DNA of 64,000 bases from Glossina fuscipes (taxonomy: Eukaryota; Arthropoda; Insecta; Diptera; Glossinidae): positions 14,495,053 to 14,559,052 of the forward strand of contig NW_023998415.1 in NCBI RefSeq assembly GCF_014805625.2, written 5' to 3'. Shown one piece after another: positions 56,371 to 64,000 of the stretch. The notes under the pieces are model-generated. The model searched no databases and was not told where the DNA came from. It was given only the letters and a program-made list of their open reading frames with translations. Position 1 is the first letter of the stretch. Each line of letters begins with the position of its first letter. Made by a program: the position numbers and the translations under genes.

Positions 56371-57639
56371 AAAAAGTGAAGTGAGTAAGAGATCCCTCTT
56401 CGGATACTTTCTATGCATCTTTTGTTCATTGCTCTTAAATAATTTGCTCTAAATAATTTGCGCTTGCACTTTGCACGATTATATTCGTGACAAGGAACAC
56501 GAATCTTAGAGCAGCACACAGCTATTTCTCTATTAAAATGCGACTCCCAAGGCAAAAAACAAAATTTAAGATTTGTCTCTAAAAAAAAAATCACACCTCC
56601 TGTGACTGTCACAAGGAATATGAAACCAGAATACTGTACCGCTTCATATAACTTCTTTTCACCCTTGTTGTATGAGTGAAAACCTTTGGTACGGTGTTTA
56701 TTGATGTCTGTAATAAAGTCGTAATTTTTATATCAATGCTTGTACGCCTTAATAGATCGACTTGAGTTAAATTGTTTTAAAAGAAAGCAAATGAAACGTA
56801 AAAAATTCAAATAAATAACATGTGACTTATAAGCGATGTTAGCAAATGATCGAAGACAGGCAACATAATAAAAGGTTTTTAAAAATAGCATATGCGTGAC
56901 AATTAATGCAAAAGTAATGGGCATTTGTTTGCATTCTTCCTGTACGTCATTCTTCGTTACCGTGTAAATGCATACAATTTTCATTTCTTAAATATGTATA
57001 TGTTTATATGTTTATTTATTAAAACAATAACTTACTTATATTCATTCGCATTATGAGAAAAATTGCTTTCTTACTATACTCTATTTGTTCCCAAGTCGTT
57101 CAACTTTTCTACTCTTACCTTCAATGTAGATTTTTTGCTTAGATGTAAAAAAGTTACAAGTGAACGACCTATTGACCGAAAGATCGCTCGACCATTAAAC
57201 TCAAACTCAAACAGCAAATATAAAGCAAGTACATGCATTAGTTAATAAACGAATAAAGTAATTATTACTTATAGCTTTAATGGGCGCGTACACGCAAATA
57301 CTTATGATAACTTGTTAAGAGCTACTTATAAAGCAAATTGAATCCAATTAGTAGTTGTGAATGCCCAATAACATACGCACGCACACAAATGCATATATGA
57401 AAAGCATGTTAATGGCAAAATAAGTACAAATTTTGGCCGAAACCAAAGATTTCAACTTTGAGCTCAGATAGATTTGCAAGTGATTGGTGCGGTAGCTTTC
57501 CTTCAAACATTCGACAGCTGCTTGAACAGTGCAAAATTATAAATTGAATTTAAAATTTCATTATTAGCAATGGCTTTTATATTAGTTAAGATAGTAAATG
57601 GCATTAATAGAGTTGTCGATGAAACGAGTTCTCAAAATA
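56371..57639. other. AT-rich non-coding DNA
   Basis: No supported gene or repeat was seen. Confidence 0.45.
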
Positions 57640-57810
57640 AGAAGTTATATGAGAGATGATCGAGAAATTGATCCGATCTGAACCGTTTTCAGTAGCGTTC
57701 GTTCTTAGACCAAAACACGTCACTCAAGCAAATTCCCTCAAAATATTTGACTAACGGCGGTCTCTAGGTAGAACGCAAGAAAACAAAATGGACAGACGGA
57801 CTGTCATTCG
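57640..57810 (+). repeat. Dispersed repeat A, fragment
   Basis: It contains AATTGATCCGATCTGAACCG, TTTTCAGTAGCGTTCGTTC, CTCAAAATATTTGACTAACG and GACAGACGGACTGTC. It runs directly into a B copy. Confidence 0.7.
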
Positions 57811-57829
57811 CAAAAATGAACATATCGCC

Positions 57830-58140
57830 TATGAATTTAAGAAAGAATTTGAAAATAACATAAACTTTTCATAGCACACGCCTACAACGCCCACGCGCTT
57901 ATGTAACAAAAACGCAAGAACACTTTTGCTTTCCGTGGTTTTTGCTTCTTACTCATAAACTACATCATATACACATATATACATTCCACTTTTATTCTGA
58001 AAATAGAAAAAATCAGCCGCGTTCACCCGATATTATAGGATATGAAAATTTAACTCTTTTGCCTTTTTTTCATCTTTTTTTAGGATAACAGTGATGGGTA
58101 TAAAAGATACGGTTAAGACTGAACACAATTTTGTTACTTG
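57830..58140 (+). repeat. Dispersed repeat B, joined to repeat A
   Basis: It contains CACGCCTACAACGCCCACGC, TTTTGCTTTCCGTGGTTTTT, CTTACTCATAAACTAC and GTGATGGGTATAAAAG. It follows directly on an A fragment ending at about 57810. Confidence 0.65.
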
Positions 58141-59149
58141 TTTAAATTTAGAAAGTCTACTATAACGGTCCTGCTCGATATCACAGTTACTTTCAATATC
58201 AATTTGGTCTGATGGACCAACCATTTTAAAACGTTTCGTTAAATTTCTCTTCTTCAAATTGTTAACGTTACTCATAGATTTCCGAAAGAGAGAAGTTTTA
58301 ACGCCTTTTTGGACTCGTTCAATTCCCATCTCGATAGCAATCAGTGCACATTATCACCTTCTCTTTCACTTATGCTGTGCAACAATACGGATTTATATCT
58401 TCCATGCTTGCTGATCAAACCATAATTCCCAATTCTAATACCCTTTAACTGATGACGTCATATATAACACATCACTCAACAAGGGCATAGGATAACGACT
58501 AAACGCGACATTCAGAGTTTTCGCATTGCCTTCTAAAAACAAAAGTAACCTCACTAAAACATCACTAACTTGTAAAAAAGTCGAATAGTCATAGTGCTAT
58601 CTACAAATCGTATGGATTCAATAGTCAATAGCCGTCGTAAATCTACATTTCATCCTATGAACATACTGATTGATGCGTTAGATTATCCAGCTACAAAAAC
58701 GCTTGCTCAAGTAGATAATTTCCTTAAAAAATGTGGAAGACTTAATGTTCAGAAAGCTCTGACCAGTGAATGTGACCTATATTTCACAAAGCAAATGCGT
58801 TCCGAGATTTAGTGATAACGAAGTCAAATATTTAAATAAAACGTTGGCTTCTAAATCTAATATTTACTGTCATAATATAAGATCTGAAGTTTTTTATCCC
58901 TTAACTAAAAGAAATTTAAAATTAAGCGCCGACAGCAAAATATCGGTTATAAGAACTGTCTTTCATTTCATCCATTTTTCATTTTACTTCAACCAATTCA
59001 ATTCTAATCAACCAATTCAATGGTTGCTATGGACTGATTTTCATCACGAAATAATAAAGACTAAATCTTTCTCTGAAGGGCTTACTATACATTTAGCACA
59101 CTAAGGAGCCACGTGGTACTAATTTGCTTCATTTCATTTTTATTTGCTA
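58141..59149. other. Unrecognised DNA with short open frames
   Basis: A 98-codon minus-strand frame (58033-58329) starts outside repeat B and runs into it. Plus-strand frames of 72 and 112 codons lie at 58594-58812 and 58766-59104. None shows a known motif. Confidence 0.3.
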
Positions 59150-59400
59150 TCGCGAACAAATCTTCATTATAAGACGTTAGACCTTCTTGGCATATAAGGC
59201 GTTACATTTTTTGAGAATCCTTGTATGAATTGTTAATCAAAAAAACAGACCTACGTGGTCGAAATTCGGTAAAATTTATTTCTTTATCACTTGACTATTA
59301 CGAACCAATTTTCGCAATGAAATATCGAAAATTGTACCTTTTCATCCAGCCGAAACAAATCAATTCATATCAATTTAGAATATCGAAATTTTATTGCACC
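59150..59400 (+). repeat. Dispersed repeat A, 5'-region fragment
   Basis: CTTCTTGGCATATAAGGCGT, GAATCCTTGTATGAATTGTT and CGAAATTCGGTAAAATTTAT parallel the 54270-54470 part of the reference copy. Confidence 0.5.
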
Positions 59401-59555
59401 ACATTAGAAGTAGAAGAGTTGGGGATCCACTCACTAGGCTACAGCTGCTCGCCATTTCGTTCTGTTTCTCCAGTTATTACTAACCTATCAATGTGTTACA
59501 AGTTCAGGGGATAAGCCCTGAATGATTGTTCATGTTAAGAAAAAAATATATAATA

Positions 59556-60560
59556 CAGTAAAAGTTCTTTATTTGCGGGGTATATGTTCCATAATATATA
59601 TGGGATTATACGGAATACCTTTCTAGGTGACAAAATAAGAAAAATCAATTATATAAAAAAATCAAATTAATTGAAGTTTTTGAACATTTCGATCAATTAT
59701 CTTAAGGCTTAGGCAATGGTTTGAAGAATTTTGTAAGTTTCTCTTGCTTGGAAGTGTTTAAAAGCTCCTTCAGACTGATTTGCCTCTTAAAAATAAGACT
59801 TCGTTCCATAGACGGATCAATGGTCATAAAGAAATCGCGAAGCTCATTCTTAAGCCTCCACTAAGATTTTTCAAATTAAATGTCACGTTTCTAGTGTTTG
59901 TTGAAGCCTCTTCTTCAATGGGCTGTGAATTTAACATTTCATCCAAGTCGGTTTCAGTTCAATCTTCACCTTCCGATTCGAGCAATTCCTGAATGTCACT
60001 TGATTCTATCTCTTCGAACCCATCTCGTTCTATTCCATTCGCGATTTCGGCTATGTTTGCAGTCAAAGTTTGAATTTACATAGATTCTTCGTCATTTTCC
60101 GCAGTCAGATCAGGCCACAGTTTTTACCAATACGTCAATGTGTGTAGCTTCAGTTCTTCTGCAGATGCCAACGATTTTAATGTTATGCAATGATTATTGA
60201 ACCAACCTTCCGATGCTTGAAATCCTCCATCTGTACATTGACAACTACAAACAATTACCGTCAGGTTCTTTAAAATGAGCGTAAAGACGCTTTGCCTTCT
60301 CCCGGACCATCGGACCACTCAAGGGCACCCTTTTTTGGTTGCGGTCTTCGATCCATAATGACAACGCCACTCCCATTTTTTCTATTACTGGATCATAGAC
60401 AATTTTCGCTGACAGTGAAGTTGAAGCTACAGACGACCTTATTTTATCTTCGGATTTTTTTATCAATCGTACAGTTGATTCGATGACATTGAATGAGCGC
60501 AAACGATCAAGCATTTCTATTTGCACATTAAGCGGTAACACAGCCAAGAATCGAAATAGT
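59556..60560 (-). mobile_element. Tigger/pogo-type element, copy 2, truncated
   Basis: The 3' end lies at 59556, with the terminal repeat CAGTAAAAGTTCTTTATTTG preceded by TA (59554-59555). About 150 bp of terminal sequence match copy 1 closely, apart from a gap of roughly 50 bp. The 5' terminal repeat was not found, so the right boundary marks only where transposase similarity ends. Confidence 0.78.
59705..60560 (-). pseudogene. Tigger transposase, N-terminus joined to C-terminus
   Basis: Read on the minus strand, it opens with a psq-type helix-turn-helix (LPLNVQIEMLDRLRSFNVIE, then KSEDKIRSSVAS). A CENP-B/Tc5-type HTH follows (ALSLWIEDRNQKRVPLSGPM, then EKAKRLYAHF and ASEGWF). It then jumps to LKSLASAEELKLHTLTYW and LWPDLTAENDEESM, which match the region after the catalytic core in copy 1. 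The DDE core is therefore deleted. Stops and frameshifts are spread through the C-terminal part. The TTAA at 59870-59873 is the empty equivalent of the site where copy 1 received its MITE. Confidence 0.8.
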
Positions 60561-61099
60561 CTAATAGTCGAAATGTAAGAAACGCGTCCACAGAACTGAG
60601 GATAACAGATGTTTGTTAAATATGCGATAACAAATGAAACGTATGCGAGCATATTTTTTGCTTTTTTTTTGTTTTTATAAAATAGCTTTTTATGGAAGCA
60701 AGCGACCTACATACGACAAGTTTATCTCGAGTTTCTTATTACTTTTGCAGTTATATCATAAAAATTCACATGTTCATAAAATTATATATTTCTCTTTAAG
60801 TTCAACTAAACTAATAGACACAATATATGACAACAATATCTTAATGTTACCTTAAGATACTTCAAAATGAACCGATACATTCAATATGGTAAAATGATTC
60901 TAAATTTGTTAGACAATTTAATAACATAAATATGCCTCTGCCGGGCAATTGTGCCATAGTGTCGAAACTAGGCAGTGGCAAGAAAAACGTTTTAGTCAGA
61001 TTATCGCGTAACGTAACGTGAATTCACTGCAAACGGGATGGATGGGATATGCAAGCATTGAGCTAAAAAAAAATTCTAATTTTGTTATTTTTCCTTTAA

Positions 61100-61645
61100 C
61101 ACGTTGGCTGCCAAGTGAGTTTTCAAGGAAATTTTCGCCGGTTCTCGTTATCGAGCAAACTCGACACCGAATTCGTTTAAATATTTGATCGATAGCGAGC
61201 GCAAAATGTATTTAAAAAATGTATATAAAAAAACAACTATTGAGCTTCATGTTTAAAGGGACCATAAAATAAAATAGCGGTGTAAAAGCACATATTTGAT
61301 AAAATTAATGGACGTCAGAAGATTAGTTAATCTAAGTAATAGCAAAATGTTGGCCAAAATAATAAAATGAAATAAATATTGTCGGCGTTTTTACCTGTCG
61401 ATGCCAGAAAATATGAAAAGCAATAAATGACTCGATATGCAAGCAATCGCTTACCCTGAACCCAAAATGCGATCGTATCGTTTTAGTTCTTCGTATCGCA
61501 CGATAGCTCGATAACGAGAACCGTATACCGGACCTTGATTTAGACGACTTCTTAATAAACCTATTCTTAATTCCTATACTATTTTTTATAACAAAGTGAA
61601 TAACTCCATTACATATTAATTACTTTTGCTGTGGCCGGCAACGTG
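61100..61645. mobile_element. Second piggyBac-like MITE (TTAA), different family
   Basis: A 546-bp element is flanked by TTAA at 61096-61099 and 61646-61649. The terminal inverted repeats are CACGTTGGCTGCC on the left and CACGTTGCCGGCC on the right (minus-strand reading). A perfect 18-bp subterminal inverted repeat, CGGTTCTCGTTATCGAGC, lies at 61139-61156 and inverted at 61506-61523. There is no coding capacity. The ends differ from the MITE at 11800-12375, so it belongs to a different family of the same superfamily. Confidence 0.85.
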
Positions 61646-62150
61646 TTAATAAACTAAATACTGGTATAAATACCAATTAATATAAGCACAGTCTCCCCAA
61701 CCAATTGGACAATTTTCAATTAATTGCGATAATTATAATTATAAAGCAAGAGTTCGAAAAAAATTGTTTCCCAGAAATTTATATCAATATCGCAGGGTTT
61801 CTATGAACACTTTAGACAGTCGTTTCGTGCCGCTCCTTTTTTTGTACCTCTCATGCAAATGCGAACTACCAATTAACTTTTTATGGTCGATACTAAAATA
61901 TTTGTGTTTGTTGTAAAACGGCAAGACTGAATTACTTTCGCATTTTATAAAGGGAATCGCATATCAAGTCACGAGTACACTTGTATATAATGAAGCGTTC
62001 GTTACAAACGAATTAAAAAACTTATGCTATAGAGATTTAGAGGAGACAATTTCATCTTTAACGGTGAATATAGGACGGAATAGGCATTTCTTCCATATAC
62101 TAGTGCGAAATTCGAATGACATTTAAAAATAAAAATGTATTTATTATACA

Positions 62151-62166
62151 TTATATATATATTATT

Positions 62167-62201
<35 letters not shown>

Positions 62202-62230
62202 GTATATATGTATATATATATATATATGTA
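62151..62230. repeat. (TA)n-rich microsatellite
   Basis: Interrupted TA/TATG repeats of about 80 bp. Confidence 0.95.
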
Positions 62231-62346
62231 ATATCAATTCTCATGGGTTTCTTTTTCTATATTTATAATTAATTACATACATAATTCAAGTTATACTAAA
62301 TAAGGTTTAAATATATGCTCTTAATTTTTTTTTTTTTCTTTTTTCA

Positions 62347-63434
62347 TTTATTACATCTCAATAATTATAATAGCAATTGTATTTTTAATATGCATAGAAT
62401 ATTATTTTATATATATATTTATAATCATTACAATATAGTTTTCATAAATAAACTCTACTAAAAATGAATGAACTTCACTAGCAAACATGACAAAATGGAC
62501 CAAAGAAAAAAAAAACAAAAAAAAAAAAAAAAATTAAGTTAAAAAAGAACAATCAAAAAAATAAATTTTGTTAGTGCCAATTTTCATTTTTTAAAGTTTT
62601 TACAACAATCAAAATTATATATGGTAGATGCTTATGTAGATACGGGTTTTATATGTTTTTGTTTCTCGTTTCCTTTCTTATTTTTTAGATCATTAACATT
62701 ATAACATTTAAAGAATTTATTAAAAATATGGTATTCTTTATGTTTTATGATAATTTTATATTACGTTTCAATTATTAACAATTTTTAATGGTTTTCTTCT
62801 CTTAACAAGAACTATAAAATTTTTTAGAACGTGGCATAATAAAAAAAAAAAATATTTATATAAATAAAATGAAAAAAAAAAAATATAGTACGCAATTTTA
62901 AACCATTTAGATCTGAATTTAGTTAAATTTTATATAAAATGGAATGAATTTATTTTTTTGTATTTATCTTTTATATATATATTTTTTTTTTTTGCTTTCA
63001 ATTGTTCTTCACATCAATAAGTAAGTAATATAGACATGAGATGAGAAAATTTTCAAAGAATATAAATACTCTCACTTGTTGCTTCATGGATAACGTAGGA
63101 TCTGTTTATTATTAGTTTTTTCTTCTTTTTTCTTTTCGTATATGACTCTCTGCTTTGCCTCTTCCTCTTTTCCTTAGTCTTTTTTAATTGTTTGTCTTTA
63201 TTTATTTATTTCTTTTTTTTTTTTTTTTTTGCTTTGATATTGTTTCTATTACTTTGCATTTAATTTAACACGATATTGACTTTTCTTCTTTTTGCTTTTG
63301 TCAATGTCTTTTTCAACTTTTTCGACTTTTTCAATTATTTCTTTAACATCTGTATAAATTATATTTAAAAAAAAATTACAAAATTATTAAAAAAAGAAAT
63401 TCATTTTTAGCGGTTATCATTTCATATTCATCTA
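62347..63434 (-). other. Putative 3' UTR of the terminal exon
   Basis: Downstream of the stop codon on the minus strand the DNA becomes extremely A/T-rich, with long T and A tracts and no open frame. AATAAA hexamers on the minus strand appear as TTTATT at 63197-63202, 63201-63206 and 63205-63210, and again at 62347-62352 and 62140-62145. Any of these could be the polyadenylation site, so the left boundary given is arbitrary. Confidence 0.35.
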
Positions 63435-63600
63435 TCACACATTACTGTCTGTGCCTACCGCACCCGTAAATGAAAACGGTTGAGCGTTGTTAATGATACC
63501 AGCACGATCACTAGTTGTTGTAGTTGTCATATTCGGTGCTACAGTCACTCCGGTTATACCCGAATTAACGGCCGCTTGACGCATTTCATCCATGGAAGCT
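63435..63600 (-). CDS. Terminal coding exon of an unidentified host gene
   Basis: This is the only stretch that looks like conserved host coding sequence. On the minus strand an intron ends in an A/T-rich tract and AG (plus-strand CT at 63601-63602). One base that completes a split codon follows, then 54 codons and TGA at 63435-63437. The peptide starts [18 protein letters not shown], contains a run of five threonines, and ends [15 protein letters not shown]. Local GC is clearly above the flanks and codon use is not A/T-driven. The last three residues, S-N-V, fit a class I PDZ-ligand pattern (S/T-x-hydrophobic), which would suggest a membrane or scaffold-associated protein; that is inference from four residues. 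I do not recognise the protein family. The upstream exons lie beyond the right edge of the window. An alternative acceptor two bases further in (second AG, 63599-63600) would change the phase. Confidence 0.72.
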
Positions 63601-64000
63601 CTATTTTAAAAATAAAAATATACGACGACATTTCAATTTAATTCAAGGTCCCAATAAAAGACAATATGAAATTAAATTCATTTTGTAAGTATGTGTTCAC
63701 GTTCATTTTGAAAATGGTCTAAGTCCATTCTCTCAACAAATCAAGCTGGGTACTCTATTTACTCATTCATTTAAAAATGTTTTATAACTACTACTATATA
63801 TATATATATTATAAATTGTGTGAATGAAAAAAATTGAATATATTATATCTACAAATGAAGGGAAAAATATTTCAATTCTAAATTATATGAATAATTTAGG
63901 CCCGTTTCGTAATAAATTGCCCCCATATAATTTGTATAAAAATCCAAAGGTATCTACGCATGCAAAAATAACATATGTATGTATGTATGTATGTATGTAT
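63601..64000 (-). other. Intron upstream of the terminal exon (partial)
   Basis: No open frame or second exon is visible between the splice acceptor and the window end. It holds a short TA repeat near 63797-63811 and an ATGT repeat running off the edge (about 63974-64000). Confidence 0.5.

Overview
The window is AT-rich, gene-poor eukaryotic DNA, very probably from a higher fly (Diptera, Schizophora). The evidence is the mix of mobile elements (mariner, Tigger/pogo, piggyBac-like short elements, R1-like and other LINE relics, a gypsy-style solo LTR), very frequent microsatellites and long A/T tracts, and a dispersed repeat whose layout resembles one I remember from Drosophila. A tephritid fruit fly is my guess, not a proof. 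There are no bacterial operons, no intact tRNA or rRNA genes and no CRISPR array.

Only one piece of a probable host gene is visible. It is a minus-strand terminal coding exon at 63435-63600 with a clean splice acceptor, followed leftward by a long AT-rich putative 3' UTR. The other 62 kb reads as intergenic or intronic DNA built from decayed repeats. The longest remaining open frames carry no protein signal I can recognise.

Layout from left to right. 1-8 kb holds copies of two dispersed repeat families (here called A and B), one tRNA-derived SINE and a SINE-like block. 8.1-8.9 kb is an R1-type LINE relic. 11.0-12.7 kb is an internally deleted Tigger element carrying a nested TTAA-flanked piggyBac-like MITE. 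13-15 kb has a SINE and B repeats. 16.6-17.2 and 22.4-22.8 kb are two relics of one RNase H-bearing LINE lineage. 19.5-19.9 kb is a solo LTR with target duplication. 24-26 kb has two SINE copies. 27.4-28.6 kb is the best preserved transposon, a mariner with matching terminal repeats, TA target duplication and a disabled transposase. 36.3-36.6 kb is a satellite of nineteen 19-bp units. 37.8-38.4 kb is a GC-richer unidentified block. 39-45 kb has A repeats, a transposase N-terminus and a Jockey/CR1-type reverse transcriptase relic. 47.8-56.4 kb has four more SINEs and two further mariner relics. 59.6-60.6 kb is a second Tigger copy that retains the part the first one lost. 61.1-61.6 kb is a second piggyBac-like MITE.

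Nothing here forms a working pathway. What the window offers is a layered insertion history. Four SINE, LTR or mariner insertions keep readable target duplications. The second Tigger copy preserves the empty site for the MITE nested in the first. I did not find a convincing new biological system; the strongest uncommon items are the two MITEs, the SINE family and the 19x19 satellite.
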